DNA from: an uncultured Clostridiaceae bacterium
Lineage (GTDB): Bacteria > Bacillota > Clostridia > Clostridiales > Clostridiaceae
Length of the DNA: 33,618 nt
Direction: 5' to 3'
Assembly (NCBI GenBank): GCA_946405135.1
Contig: CAMJGD010000027.1
Location: 1 to 33,618 of the forward strand
Notes under the pieces: generated by a model
Databases searched by the model: none
Told to the model about the DNA's origin: nothing
What the model saw: only the letters and a program-made list of their open reading frames with translations
Part shown: positions 16,162 to 24,909 of the stretch, one piece after another
Numbering within the stretch: the first letter of the stretch is position 1
How the letters are laid out: each line of letters begins with the position of its first letter
Program-made: the position numbers and the translations under genes

Positions 16162-17091
16162 CTAGGCCTCTACACTATCAAGTTTTATTCTTGGATCAAT
16201 TATTACATACAAAACATCTACCACAAAATTACATACTATGAGAAGTGTACTATAAAATACCGTTACTCCAAGTAAAGTTGTATAATCTCTATTATTTATA
16301 GAGTTAACAAACTCTCCACCTAGTCCTGGAATACCAAAAAGTCTTTCTACCACAAAACTTCCTGTTAATATTCCTGCTATAAGTGGACCTAGATAAGTTA
16401 CTATAGGAATTAATGAATTTCTAAGAGCATGTTTATATATTACTGTATTTCTGCTTAACCCTTTTGCTTTAGCAGTTCTTATATAATCCTGCCTTATTAC
16501 TTCTATAAGCCTTGAACGGGTAAGCCTTGCAATAAACGCCATAGAATAACCACTAAGTGCAATTACAGGCATTATATAATTTTTAGGACCATCAAAACCT
16601 ATAACAGGTAGCCATTGAAGTTTAACTGCAAATAGTAAAATAAGCAAGGTAGCTAGTACAAAACTAGGTACCGTAACTCCTAGGGTTGCTAGAATCATAC
16701 AGACTGAATCGGGCCATTTGCCTTGATTTAGTGCTGAAACGACTCCCATGTATACCCCTATAACTAATGAAACTATAACAGATACTGCACCTAATTTAGC
16801 AGAAGTAGGAAACGAATAATCGATAACCCAATTTACAGTTCTTCCTTCGTATTTCATAGCAGGTCCCAAATCACCTTTTAGCAAATTCTTTAAATACATT
16901 CCATACTGAACCATCAAAGGTTTATTCATTCCGAATTTTTCTTCAAGATTAGCTTTTATCTGCTCTGGAACCTTTTTTTCTCCATCAAAAGGTCCACCAG
17001 GCATTACTCTCATTAAAAAGAAGGTCAATGTTATTACTACCCAAATAGTCACTAAACTGGCTAAAAATCTTTTTAAAATGTACTTAACCAT
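16162..17091 (-). CDS. oppB: Oligopeptide ABC transporter permease OppB
   Basis: 309 residues. Begins MVKYILKRFLASLVTIWVVITL, the usual first helix of OppB/DppB, followed by the conserved MRVMPGGPF and a BPD_transp_1 domain of five further helices. The EAA-type loop is YIRTAKAKGLSRNTVIYKHALRNSL. It is the first gene of the opp operon, with AGGGGG 8 nt before the start and a leader of about 250 nt. Confidence 0.95.
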   Translation of the reverse strand: MVKYILKRFLASLVTIWVVITLTFFLMRVMPGGPFDGEKKVPEQIKANLEEKFGMNKPLMVQYGMYLKNLLKGDLGPAMKYEGRTVNWVIDYSFPTSAKLGAVSVIVSLVIGVYMGVVSALNQGKWPDSVCMILATLGVTVPSFVLATLLILLFAVKLQWLPVIGFDGPKNYIMPVIALSGYSMAFIARLTRSRLIEVIRQDYIRTAKAKGLSRNTVIYKHALRNSLIPIVTYLGPLIAGILTGSFVVERLFGIPGLGGEFVNSINNRDYTTLLGVTVFYSTLLIVCNFVVDVLYVIIDPRIKLDSVEA

Positions 17092-17343
17092 AAAAATTTC
17101 CCCCTATTTAAAATAATTTAAATATAAAAAGTCCCTCCCTCCTGTGTGTCTAGTAAATTCTATTAAATACATTTATATATATATATTAAATTTATTTACA
17201 TTTAATATATAAAATAATAAAGACATGAATTCATGCCTACCTAACATTTTAATCAAGCATATGCATACACCTGTTTGTATATATATTCACATATCAAAGA
17301 ATATTTTTTGCAAAACAACATTAATTAACTTTCATTTTTTATA
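17092..17343 (-). other. AT-rich opp leader region
   Basis: About 250 bases between the likely promoter and oppB. It holds a palindrome CATGAATTCATG (17224-17235) and a purine block GGAGGGAGGG about 40 nt before oppB that is not next to a start codon. No riboswitch or T-box fold could be recognised. A 24-codon frame starting at the ATG before the palindrome lacks a ribosome binding site. I see nothing else here. Confidence 0.4.
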
Positions 17344-17372
17344 ATATTAGCATAATGACATTTTTATGTCAA
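17344..17372 (-). promoter_or_regulatory. opp operon promoter with palindrome
   Basis: On the minus strand TTGACA (17367-17372), 17-bp spacer, TAATAT (17344-17349). A perfect palindrome with arms TGACAT and ATGTCA (17356-17371) overlaps the -35 and half of the spacer, as expected for a repressor site. Confidence 0.7.
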
Positions 17373-17543
17373 CAAAAAATTAATACATTCTTCATAATAC
17401 TTTTTTATTTTTATCAATAGTTTTTTGTATAATTATTAATAAATTTTATAAATTAATATTATTTTCATATATAGTTTAATGTCAGAATTTTTTATATTTT
17501 GATATATTTCTTTCGTATTTTGCATATTTAGAATATAAAATTT

Positions 17544-17574
17544 AAAAAAATACAGGATTATACATCCTGTATTT
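17544..17574 (-). terminator. Terminator of the aminotransferase gene
   Basis: An 11-bp perfect stem AAATACAGGAT/ATCCTGTATTT with loop TATAC, followed on the minus strand by a run of T. It lies 19 bp after the aminotransferase stop codon. The stretch 17373-17543 to its left is AT-rich with no other feature I can support. Confidence 0.88.
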
Positions 17575-17592
17575 TTATATTTATACATATTA

Positions 17593-18723
17593 TTATTTTG
17601 TTAGCCAGTTTTCTACTCTATCTAAAGCTTCTTTAAGAGTTTCTCTGCTATAAGAATAGGATATTCTCATATAGCCCTCGCCGCTATTCCCAAAAGCGCT
17701 GCCAGGTACGCAAGCCACCTTTGCCTCATAAAGCATTTTAGTACAAAATTCCTCACTGTTTTTAGAAAAGTTGCTGATATCAGGAAAAATGTAAAAAGCC
17801 CCCTGAGGTAAATTCGTATTCATTCCCATGGAGATTAATCTATTATAAACATAATCTCTCCTCCGCATAAACTCTTCCTTCATAAATACTACTTCTTCTC
17901 TACAATTTTTTAATCCTTCATAAGCTCCCCACTGAGATATAGATGAAGCACAAGAAACATTATATTGATGAACTTTAATGATTTCTTTCATAAATTCATA
18001 GGATGAGCAGAAAAATCCTATTCTAAGCCCCGTCATAGAAAACATTTTTGAAAATCCGCCAACAAGTATTATATTATCTTTTAAATCCTCATACTGAGCT
18101 AATGAATAATAATCTTCATAGCACAATGAAGAGTATATTTCATCACTAACAACTAATAGATTCTTTTCCTTTACTATCTTATGTAACTTTTCTTTATAAT
18201 TTTTAGATAATATAGCTCCTGTAGGATTACAAGGATAAGATAAAATCATCATAGATGCTTTACTTTCCTCTATTATTTCTTCTAGATATTTTATATCTAT
18301 AGAAAAATCTTCATTTAATTTATAATGTATTATTTGAGCTCCAAGAATTTTTGCAATATTATCATAAGCAGGGTAACCCAAATCTGGTATTAATATTTTA
18401 TCTCCTTTATTTAATAAAGCACTTAATATGGAATAAAGAGCCTCACTTCCTCCAACAGTTATGCATATATTCTCTGGGTCATAACTTATACCCATTTCTT
18501 CTAAATAAATGCTTATTTCTCTTCTTAATTCATATATCCCATTATTTGAAGTATATCTTGTTTTATCACTATTTATTGAGTCTATCATAGCCCTTTTTAT
18601 AGATTCAGGTACTGGAAAATCAGGTTCACCTAAAGTGAGGGAAAGAGCATCCTCTACTTCTAAAACTTTATTATAAAATTTTCTGATACCAGAAATTTCT
18701 ATGGACTTAACATTTTTGTTCAT
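17593..18723 (-). CDS. Class I/II aminotransferase, candidate N-acetyl-LL-diaminopimelate aminotransferase
   Basis: 376 residues, a PLP-dependent fold-type I enzyme. Motifs: YTSNNGIYELRREIS, the N-P-T-G box in SYPCNPTGAIL, SDEIYSSLCY, the PLP lysine in GGFSKMFSMTGLRIGF and the C-terminal carboxylate-binding arginine in YMRISYS. It is divergent from dapH with 174 bp between starts, and the B. subtilis homologue PatA performs the acetyl-LL-diaminopimelate step, so the same role is likely here. Sequence alone cannot exclude an aromatic or aspartate aminotransferase. AGAGGG lies 7 nt before the ATG and a strong terminator follows, so it is monocistronic. Confidence 0.85.
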   Translation of the reverse strand: MNKNVKSIEISGIRKFYNKVLEVEDALSLTLGEPDFPVPESIKRAMIDSINSDKTRYTSNNGIYELRREISIYLEEMGISYDPENICITVGGSEALYSILSALLNKGDKILIPDLGYPAYDNIAKILGAQIIHYKLNEDFSIDIKYLEEIIEESKASMMILSYPCNPTGAILSKNYKEKLHKIVKEKNLLVVSDEIYSSLCYEDYYSLAQYEDLKDNIILVGGFSKMFSMTGLRIGFFCSSYEFMKEIIKVHQYNVSCASSISQWGAYEGLKNCREEVVFMKEEFMRRRDYVYNRLISMGMNTNLPQGAFYIFPDISNFSKNSEEFCTKMLYEAKVACVPGSAFGNSGEGYMRISYSYSRETLKEALDRVENWLTK

Positions 18724-18897
18724 ATTAATCCCTCTTTTCCTTTTTTATTCAAAGAATATTATACATTTTTAAGAAAGAATTAGGAAGAATTATAGCACTA
18801 ATTAACAAATTATCTCTATACCCCTTTAATTACTTTTATCTATACATTATAATGTTATTATACTTTTACTTAAAATTAAAGCAGAAAGGATGATAAT

Positions 18898-19608
18898 ATG
18901 AATTATAATTTTACAGACCCTTATGAGTTAGCTAGATACATAAAAGAAGCCAAAAAGTCAACTCCTGTAAAAGCATACATAAATGGTGATATGAAAAGTT
19001 GTCTAAGTGAGGATATAGAATATTACGGAAATGAAAACTTTTATATATTGTTTGGAGAAAGTGATGTAATTTCTAAATTTATACTAGCAAACAAAGATAA
19101 AATCAAAAATTTCAGAATAGAAAATGATAGAAGAAATTCTGCTATTCCTTTGATAGATTTACTTAATGTAGATGCACGTATAGAACCTGGTGCCATTATA
19201 AGAGACAAAGTCACCATAGGCAAAAATGCAGTGGTTATGATGGGGGCAGTTATAAATATAGGTGCAGAAATAGGAGAAGGCACCATGATAGATATGAATG
19301 CAGTAGTTGGTGCAAGAGGTAAAATAGGAAACCGAGTACACCTAGGTGCAGGTGCTGTAGTAGCAGGAGTATTAGAACCACCAAGTAAGAATCCTTGTGA
19401 AATATGTGATGATGTACTTATAGGCGCAAATGCAGTAATTTTAGAAGGAGTAAAAGTAGGAAAAGGTTCTGTAGTAGCAGCAGGTTCTGTGGTAGTAGAA
19501 GATGTACCAGCAGGTGTGGTGGTAGCTGGAACCCCTGCAAAAATAGTAAAACATGTAGATGACAAAACAAAAGATAAAACACAGCTTGTAGAAGATTTAA
19601 GAAAATGA
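18898..19608 (+). CDS. dapH: Tetrahydrodipicolinate N-acetyltransferase
   Basis: 236 residues. Transfers acetyl from acetyl-CoA to tetrahydrodipicolinate in the acetylase branch of diaminopimelate synthesis. The opening [27 protein letters not shown] is the N-terminal domain of Firmicute DapH. From about residue 90 to 205 there are hexapeptide repeats of the left-handed beta-helix ([57 protein letters not shown]). The length matches DapH, not the longer succinyl-specific DapD. AAAGGA lies 9 nt upstream. It is followed by its own terminator. Confidence 0.94.
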   Translation: MNYNFTDPYELARYIKEAKKSTPVKAYINGDMKSCLSEDIEYYGNENFYILFGESDVISKFILANKDKIKNFRIENDRRNSAIPLIDLLNVDARIEPGAIIRDKVTIGKNAVVMMGAVINIGAEIGEGTMIDMNAVVGARGKIGNRVHLGAGAVVAGVLEPPSKNPCEICDDVLIGANAVILEGVKVGKGSVVAAGSVVVEDVPAGVVVAGTPAKIVKHVDDKTKDKTQLVEDLRK

Positions 19609-19634
19609 TAAAAAGATAGTAATAAATTTAGAAT

Positions 19635-19669
19635 AAAAAATGGTTTGATGTTTATTCAAACCATTTTTT
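19635..19669. terminator. Terminator after dapH
   Basis: Stem AAAAAATGGTTTGA/TCAAACCATTTTTT with a 7-nt loop. The plus-strand end is a T run, and the minus strand is equally U-rich, so it probably also stops the convergent SSB-like transcript. Confidence 0.88.
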
Positions 19670-19756
19670 ATTAAATTACATTTCATAATAGAAATAATAT
19701 AAGTATTTCATATTCAGTGGGCACCAATAAAGTCCACTTTAATCATAAGATTAATG

Positions 19757-20425
19757 TTATCCTATATCCTGGGTACTATTTAAATCCTCTGTACTATCTA
19801 CTGAATCCTTACTAACTCTTTCCATCTTAGATACAGAAACTTCATAGGCTATCTTTTTAATGGTTTCAGTATCAGACACTCTTTTTTGATATTCTCTGCT
19901 TTGAAGTCTTCCCCATATTCTTATATTATCTCCTACATTAAGAGTCTGACAAAATCTAGAATTTCTTCCCCAGGCTATAGTAGGTATATAATCAGACTTA
20001 TTATAAGGCCTATTTACAGCTAGAAGAACATCTGCTATCTCCCTTCCAAAAGGTGTTGTTCTATATACAGGTTCTTTGCATATATAGCCATCTAAAAATA
20101 TTTCATTTGGATTCTTACTTCTCTCTATGCAAGGCTCTATATTTCTTGCAAAAACTGTTAGTATAAGCCTATTGGCTCCATCAACAAATTTATTATAAGA
20201 TCTTAGTTGACCTTCAACTATTATTTCTGATCCTATACTTAAATCAACACCAGATATAATCCTCTCTGACACAGTTATACATATGCTGTCTTTAGCGTCG
20301 CTTAACCTTTTAACATCCAAATAAAATGTATAGAACCCTTCACCATACATTTCGTGGCTAAATTCTAGATTTGAACTAACCGACCCCTCTAAGTAAATCT
20401 TATTGTTTAACATTAAATTGTCCAT
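19757..20425 (-). CDS. SSB-like protein with two OB folds
   Basis: 222 residues. Two consecutive single-strand-DNA-binding-type OB folds can be seen. The first runs over about 5-100 (NNKIYLEGSVSSNLEFSH, then SEIIVEGQLRSYNKF and ILTVFARNIEP). The second runs over about 105-205 (NEIFLDGYICKEPVYRTTPF, ADVLLAVNRPYNKSDYIPTIAWG, GDNIRIWGRLQSREYQKR). Ordinary bacterial SSB has one OB fold and an acidic DDDIPF tail; here the tail is Ser/Thr/Asp-rich and lacks that tip. I infer a specialised or accessory SSB, perhaps forming dimers. It is monocistronic with an unusual structured leader. Confidence 0.8.
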   Translation of the reverse strand: MDNLMLNNKIYLEGSVSSNLEFSHEMYGEGFYTFYLDVKRLSDAKDSICITVSERIISGVDLSIGSEIIVEGQLRSYNKFVDGANRLILTVFARNIEPCIERSKNPNEIFLDGYICKEPVYRTTPFGREIADVLLAVNRPYNKSDYIPTIAWGRNSRFCQTLNVGDNIRIWGRLQSREYQKRVSDTETIKKIAYEVSVSKMERVSKDSVDSTEDLNSTQDIG

Positions 20426-20450
20426 CTTAACCCCTCTCTCTCCCTTGGTT

Positions 20451-20571
20451 TTTAATTTGTCTTACATAAATAAATTATTCTCTTAATTCTTTTATTATTA
20501 CTAAATTTTTTATATTTAAGACAAATTAAATATACTCTTCCATTATAATACATTTGTACTCTATATTTCAA
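20451..20571 (-). promoter_or_regulatory. Promoter and long-range stem leader of the SSB-like gene
   Basis: On the minus strand TTGAAA (20566-20571), 18-bp spacer, TATAAT (20542-20547). Downstream, a perfect 14-bp inverted repeat TTTAATTTGTCTTA (20451-20464) and TAAGACAAATTAAA (20517-20530) is separated by 52 bp. The first arm would be almost the 5' end of the mRNA and the second lies about 10 nt ahead of the purine-rich ribosome-binding tract. The leader could fold into one long stem. Confidence 0.6.
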
Positions 20572-20577
20572 TATCTT

Positions 20578-21348
20578 TCATCTAGGTATCTGTTTACCAT
20601 CATTATCAATATAGTAATTATCCTTATATATAAGGTCTGAAACCTTTACAAATTCGTAATCTCTGCTTTTCAAATTTTCAATTATTCTTGGAAGATTGCT
20701 AGGGGTATATTTAGCATCATTGTGAAACAGCAATATAGAACCAGGTTTAACATTTTTAATAACTCTATTATATTCTAAGTCAGCACCTTGAGATTTCCAA
20801 TCTATGCTATCTACATCCCATTGTATACAATAATGATCTGTGCTTTCCACCGTTTCTATAACATTTTCATTATAGGCTCCGCTGGGGCATCTAAATAGTT
20901 TACATTCTTTATTTGTAATCTTTCTAATTTTAGCATCCGTAATTTCAATCTCTTTTATTATCTTTTCCTTAGATACTTTAGTAAAATCAGGGTGCATATT
21001 ACTGTGATTGCCTATTTCATGGCCTCTGCGGTCTATTTCCTTTACTATATTCACATTTTCTTCATCAGAATCAATCCATGCACCTACTATAAAAAAAGTA
21101 GCTTTCACATTATATTTATCTAATACTTCCAAAATGCTCATGGTATTATTCAATCCCCAGCTTATATCAAAAGTTAAAGCAATATTGTTATCTTTACAAT
21201 CTACGGAATAGATAGGCAGCTTTTGATTACTAGTCATAGCCTCCTTTGATCTATTATCTTTTATTACTGATAAAACTATGGTAACAAATATTAAAATTAA
21301 GCATATAAAAATTTTGCTTACAAAATTATGTTGCTTTATGACCTTCAA
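20578..21348 (-). CDS. PdaB-like polysaccharide deacetylase
   Basis: About 257 residues from a proposed TTG start at 21348, which has AGAGG 8 nt upstream; a longer frame to 21459 lacks a ribosome binding site. One membrane anchor lies near the N-terminus (IFICLILIFVTIVLSVI). The extracellular NodB domain has motif 1 IALTFDISWG, motif 2 H-x(3)-NH-x(3)-H (HEIGNHSNMH), motif 3 RCPSGAY and motif 5 ILLFHN. TFDISWG replaces the usual TFDDG, as in the PdaB branch linked to sporulation in Bacillus. The probable target is N-acetyl groups of peptidoglycan. An imperfect hairpin (21451-21475, GGCAAG/CTTGCC) separates it from the upstream gene. Confidence 0.87.
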   Translation of the reverse strand: MKVIKQHNFVSKIFICLILIFVTIVLSVIKDNRSKEAMTSNQKLPIYSVDCKDNNIALTFDISWGLNNTMSILEVLDKYNVKATFFIVGAWIDSDEENVNIVKEIDRRGHEIGNHSNMHPDFTKVSKEKIIKEIEITDAKIRKITNKECKLFRCPSGAYNENVIETVESTDHYCIQWDVDSIDWKSQGADLEYNRVIKNVKPGSILLFHNDAKYTPSNLPRIIENLKSRDYEFVKVSDLIYKDNYYIDNDGKQIPR

Positions 21349-21489
21349 ACCTCTTTCCTCTTTTTCTAAAATACTTTCCATATATATTATGATTGATTTA
21401 TGAAATAATATGATTATTATATATCCATATGTTTTATCAATTACCATCCAGGCAAGCAATCATGGTTTTCTTGCCACAATTCTTTTTAT

Positions 21490-21942
21490 TTAATAATTCT
21501 CATGGTGCTCATTTGGATATGGAAATTTTAGGTTTTTAGCTCTATAATTAAGTTCGAATTTTAGGTTGTCATCTTTTGAAATACCATTAAATTCAATATA
21601 CCAAGGCTCATTACCAGTAAATTGTTTTTCATAGCACTTTTCTATTACAAAAACAGTATTAGAATTTTCTATTTTACCTTCATCTAATATAACTCCAGCT
21701 GGATTTTTTATTTTATAGCTTACTACGTTTTTGCACATAGAACTATCAACTTCCAATTTTAAAAATAAATATTTATATTTGTAATTTAAACTTAATTCTA
21801 TATTTTTATCTTCTTTTAAAGTTCCACCTCTATTACCGCACTCATAATGTAGTGGGTTATAAAAAGGAAAGTTAACTGAACTTATTCCTGATAAATTTAA
21901 GCTTAATAAATTTATACACAATGTCATCATCAATACTTTCAT
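21490..21942 (-). CDS. Small secreted protein of unknown function
   Basis: 150 residues, not recognised. An N-terminal hydrophobic stretch (VLMMTLCINLLSLNLSGISS) looks like a signal peptide cleaved after about residue 22. The mature part is mostly alternating hydrophobic/polar, suggesting a beta-sandwich, with four cysteines (C35, C70, C103 and one in the signal region) and many aromatic residues. It ends in a His-rich tail (NEHHENY). GAAGGTG lies 7 nt before the ATG. It sits upstream of, and co-directional with, the deacetylase, so a role at the cell surface is possible but unproven. Confidence 0.7.
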   Translation of the reverse strand: MKVLMMTLCINLLSLNLSGISSVNFPFYNPLHYECGNRGGTLKEDKNIELSLNYKYKYLFLKLEVDSSMCKNVVSYKIKNPAGVILDEGKIENSNTVFVIEKCYEKQFTGNEPWYIEFNGISKDDNLKFELNYRAKNLKFPYPNEHHENY

Positions 21943-22052
21943 ATTTTTATCACCTTCTATACCTAGGATAGTATCTTGTTTTTTAAGTATATTATTCCAC
22001 TTTTATTATTCATCATTCATGAGTTATTGAATAAAGCATTAAGAATATGATC

Positions 22053-22107
22053 TAAAATTGTGAAAGGACTATGAGTAATGTACTTTTATCCATTACCCAC
22101 AGTCCTT
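22053..22107 (-). terminator. Terminator of hcp
   Basis: A long imperfect stem, AAGGACT(n)GTAATG / CATTAC(n)AGTCCTT, lies 25 bp after the hcp stop codon, followed on the minus strand by TCACAATTTT. One arm contains TTTTATCCATTACCCACAG (22084-22102), identical to a sequence in the corA terminator. Confidence 0.75.
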
Positions 22108-22131
22108 ATTGTAAATCCTTAAAAATCTTTT

Positions 22132-23781
22132 TTATTTTAGAAACATTTCTAAATCACTTTCTACAGTTCCAATGCCTGATATTCCAAAATTCTCCACTAA
22201 AACTTTAGTTACATTTGGAGATAAGAAGGCTGGTAGTGTAGGTCCTAAATGAATATTTTTAACTCCTAGATATAATAAAGCTAATAAAACTATTACAGCC
22301 TTCTGTTCGTACCATGCTATATTATAAACTATAGGAAGATCATTTACATCATTTAGCTCGAATATTTCTTTTAATTTTAATGCTATTATAGCTAAAGAAT
22401 AGGAATCATTACATTGTCCTGCATCTAATACTCTTGGAATTCCACCAATATCACCTAAATTAAGTTTGTTATAACGATATTTAGCACATCCTGCAGTTAA
22501 TATTACTGTATCCTTTGGTAACTTTTCTGCAAATTCTGCATAATAGGATCTTGACTTCATTCTTCCATCACAGCCAGCCATAACAAAGAATTTTTTAATA
22601 GCTCCTGACTTTACAGCTTCAACTATCTTATCAGCTAGAGCAAAAACCTGAGCGTGAGCAAATCCTCCTATAATTTTACCATTTTCAATTTCCTTTGGAG
22701 CTGCTAATTTCTTTGCATGTTCTATAATTTCACTAAAATCCTTTGCCTTTTTATCTTCTCTATCTTTTATATGCTTAAAACCTGGGTATCCTGTTGCCCC
22801 TGTAGTATAAACCCTATCTGCATAGTTTTCTTTTGGAGGTATTATACAGTTTGTTGTAAATAAAATTGGTCCATTAAAGGATTCGAATTCCTCATTTTGT
22901 TTCCACCAAGCATTTCCATAGTTACCTACAAAATTTGAATATTTCTTAAAGAAAGGATAATAATGTGCTGGAAGCATCTCACCATGGGTGTACACATCAA
23001 CACCACTACCTTGTGTTTGTTCTAGAAGCTCTTCTAAATCTTTCAAATCATGTCCTGATATTAATATAGCAGGATTATTTCTAACGCCTATGTTAACCTC
23101 TGTTATTTCTGGATTTCCATAAGCACCTGTGTTAGCACTATCTAACATAGCCATAGTATCTACACCGTATTTCCCTGTTTCTAATGTAAGAGCTACTAAA
23201 TCATCTGCACTTAATTTATCGTCTAAAGTAGATACTAAAGCTCTTGATATAAATTGGTAAACTTCTTCATTTTCTTTTCCTAAATTATAAGCATGTTCAG
23301 CGTAAGCTGCCATACCTTTAAGCCCGTAGGTAATTAATTGTCTAAGTGAGCGGACATCTTCATTTTCAGTAGCTAAAACTCCTACTTCAATAGAATTTGA
23401 TTTAGCTTTAATTTCATCATCTGATTGTGCTGCCCAGGTAGCCGCATCATGCAAATCATTAAGTTCTATACCTGCATCTTTTAGCTTCTTTTTCATTTCT
23501 TCTCTTAATGCTAAACCTTCTTTAATTTTTTCAATAAATTTATCATCATCAAAATTTGCATTTGTAATAGTCATAAATAAGCCATTCATTATAAAATGAT
23601 CCGCATTAGGAAATTTAATACCTGCCTTTAAACCTTCTTGCTGCACTAATGCTATACCTTTCAAAGTATAAATCATTAAATCCTGAAGCTTAGCAGTCTT
23701 ATCTGTTTTTCCACAAACTCCCCTTATTGTACAGCCTGTCCCTTTGGCTGCTTCTTGACACTGATAACAAAACATACCCAT
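22132..23781 (-). CDS. hcp: Hydroxylamine reductase / hybrid-cluster protein
   Basis: 549 residues. A cytosolic Fe-S enzyme of nitrosative-stress defence (reduction of hydroxylamine and NO chemistry). The N-terminal cluster ligands are C5-x2-C8-x8-C17-x5-C23 ([13 protein letters not shown]...C). Hybrid-cluster ligands are seen in [47 protein letters not shown] and [12 protein letters not shown]. The length and cysteine spacing fit the class found in clostridia and Desulfovibrio. AAAGGAGG lies 7 nt before the ATG. It is monocistronic, with a CRP/FNR-type palindrome at its promoter. Confidence 0.97.
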   Translation of the reverse strand: MGMFCYQCQEAAKGTGCTIRGVCGKTDKTAKLQDLMIYTLKGIALVQQEGLKAGIKFPNADHFIMNGLFMTITNANFDDDKFIEKIKEGLALREEMKKKLKDAGIELNDLHDAATWAAQSDDEIKAKSNSIEVGVLATENEDVRSLRQLITYGLKGMAAYAEHAYNLGKENEEVYQFISRALVSTLDDKLSADDLVALTLETGKYGVDTMAMLDSANTGAYGNPEITEVNIGVRNNPAILISGHDLKDLEELLEQTQGSGVDVYTHGEMLPAHYYPFFKKYSNFVGNYGNAWWKQNEEFESFNGPILFTTNCIIPPKENYADRVYTTGATGYPGFKHIKDREDKKAKDFSEIIEHAKKLAAPKEIENGKIIGGFAHAQVFALADKIVEAVKSGAIKKFFVMAGCDGRMKSRSYYAEFAEKLPKDTVILTAGCAKYRYNKLNLGDIGGIPRVLDAGQCNDSYSLAIIALKLKEIFELNDVNDLPIVYNIAWYEQKAVIVLLALLYLGVKNIHLGPTLPAFLSPNVTKVLVENFGISGIGTVESDLEMFLK

Positions 23782-23830
23782 TAAAAATCCTCCTTTAACT
23801 ATTAGGTTTATTTATTTTTTCTATGCTTAT

Positions 23831-23873
23831 ATGATATATTAATTTAGTTACAGATTCGGTATCTTATGTTACC
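23831..23873 (-). promoter_or_regulatory. hcp promoter with CRP/FNR-type (HcpR-like) palindrome
   Basis: Read on the minus strand, GGTAACATAAGATACC (23858-23873, one mismatch between arms) is followed after 22 bp (counted from the inner 14-bp palindrome) by TATCAT (23831-23836), a likely -10. This puts the palindrome near -41, the position of class II CRP/FNR activators. HcpR is the known family regulator of hcp in anaerobes. Confidence 0.6.
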
Positions 23874-23914
23874 AAAATATTTTTTTCTATAATAAAGTAA
23901 AAAAAATGTGCATT

Positions 23915-24646
23915 CTAATGATAACATTTTATGATTAAAGCATAGGAGTCTTTGCTAAAATCATTTTCTTTAAAGTCACCATACAGTTCTAACTTAGAAA
24001 AACCTATATCTTTTAATATTTCTATAATTTCTATACTTCTTAATGCTAAAAGAGGCACAGAATTTTTATAAACTTTTTCTTTCCCATGATTATTAAGTAT
24101 AAGTTCAGTTTCAAAGTTTAACCTACCTTTGTCTTTACCTGCACTGTAGTTTCTTATAAATTTTACACCTTCATCACTTCTATCAATGGCAGGAAGATGT
24201 GTTATTCCATTATCTATAATTCTATCATAATTTATTATTTGCATTATCATAGAACCATCATCTTTAAGGGAATGATAAACATCCTCCATAAGTTTTCTTA
24301 TTTCACTTTTATCCTTTAAATGAACCAAAGAATTGCCTATACAAAATATTCTATCAAAAAGCCTATTTTTAGTTGTTTTTGTAAAATTCATCATATCTTC
24401 ACAGTAAAACTCAGCAAAATCATTGCAAGCCTTTACTTTAGCTTTTTCAATCATATCTTTATCTAAGTCTATACCCACTACTTTATGACCGTCTTTAGCT
24501 AATTCTATAGAATAGGTTCCAGTACCACATCCTAAATCAAGTATTTCATTTTTATCTTTTAATCCTTTTTTTAGAAAGTTTACCACTGCTTCATCTTTTT
24601 TAAAGACTATATCATATACTTTACTTAACTCATTATAAAAGCTCAA
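23915..24646 (-). CDS. Class I SAM-dependent methyltransferase
   Basis: About 243 residues. Motif I ILDLGCGTGTYSIEL near residue 40, then VVGIDLDKDMIEKAK, FCEDMM-like (FYCEDMMNF) and the post-motif FDRIFCIGNSLVHL. It belongs to the general Methyltransf_11/25 group; the substrate is unknown. The TTG at 24646 is the best start (GGGAG 8 nt upstream); the GTG 9 bases earlier overlaps that site. It lies upstream of hcp on the same strand, and both have a palindrome at the same distance from the -10, so it may be a stress-regulon member. Confidence 0.85.
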   Translation of the reverse strand: MSFYNELSKVYDIVFKKDEAVVNFLKKGLKDKNEILDLGCGTGTYSIELAKDGHKVVGIDLDKDMIEKAKVKACNDFAEFYCEDMMNFTKTTKNRLFDRIFCIGNSLVHLKDKSEIRKLMEDVYHSLKDDGSMIMQIINYDRIIDNGITHLPAIDRSDEGVKFIRNYSAGKDKGRLNFETELILNNHGKEKVYKNSVPLLALRSIEIIEILKDIGFSKLELYGDFKENDFSKDSYALIIKCYH

Positions 24647-24726
24647 TACTATCACTCCCTCAAATCATTCTCATGGTTTATATATATTATTTATTCCCTA
24701 AACAAGTTAAAATACTTTATAATTTA

Positions 24727-24768
24727 ATTATACATGATATTACCAAAAACCTTGGTAACATATGTTAC
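24727..24768 (-). promoter_or_regulatory. Methyltransferase promoter with GTAACATATGTTAC palindrome
   Basis: A perfect 14-bp palindrome GTAACATATGTTAC (24755-24768) is followed on the minus strand after 22 bp by TATAAT (24727-24732). The spacing is the same as at hcp. The site also lies about 140 bp upstream of corA on the other strand, but not at an activator position for it. Confidence 0.65.
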
Positions 24769-24833
24769 TATAAATAATTTTTAAAATTCCATTTTTGAGA
24801 CTTCAATCAATATAGTCAGATTTCATTGCATAT

Positions 24834-24863
24834 TTGGACAATTATTTTTAAATTAGATATAAT
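24834..24863 (+). promoter_or_regulatory. corA promoter
   Basis: TTGGAC (24834-24839), 18-bp spacer, TATAAT (24858-24863); about 45 bp upstream of the corA start. Confidence 0.65.
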
Positions 24864-24909
24864 ATAAAGAACTCATTAATTCTCATAAATAAGTACAGAG
24901 GTGAATATT

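Noticed and set aside
17150-17260. 24-codon leader peptide in the opp leader
   Set aside because: No ribosome binding site and no run of regulatory codons.
19041-19565. 174-codon minus-strand frame opposite dapH
   Set aside because: The Thr/Pro/Ile-rich translation is the mirror of the Gly/Val/Ala hexapeptide repeats. There is no ribosome binding site.
24901-24909. GTG start for corA
   Set aside because: It overlaps the only ribosome binding site; the TTG three codons later has correct spacing.
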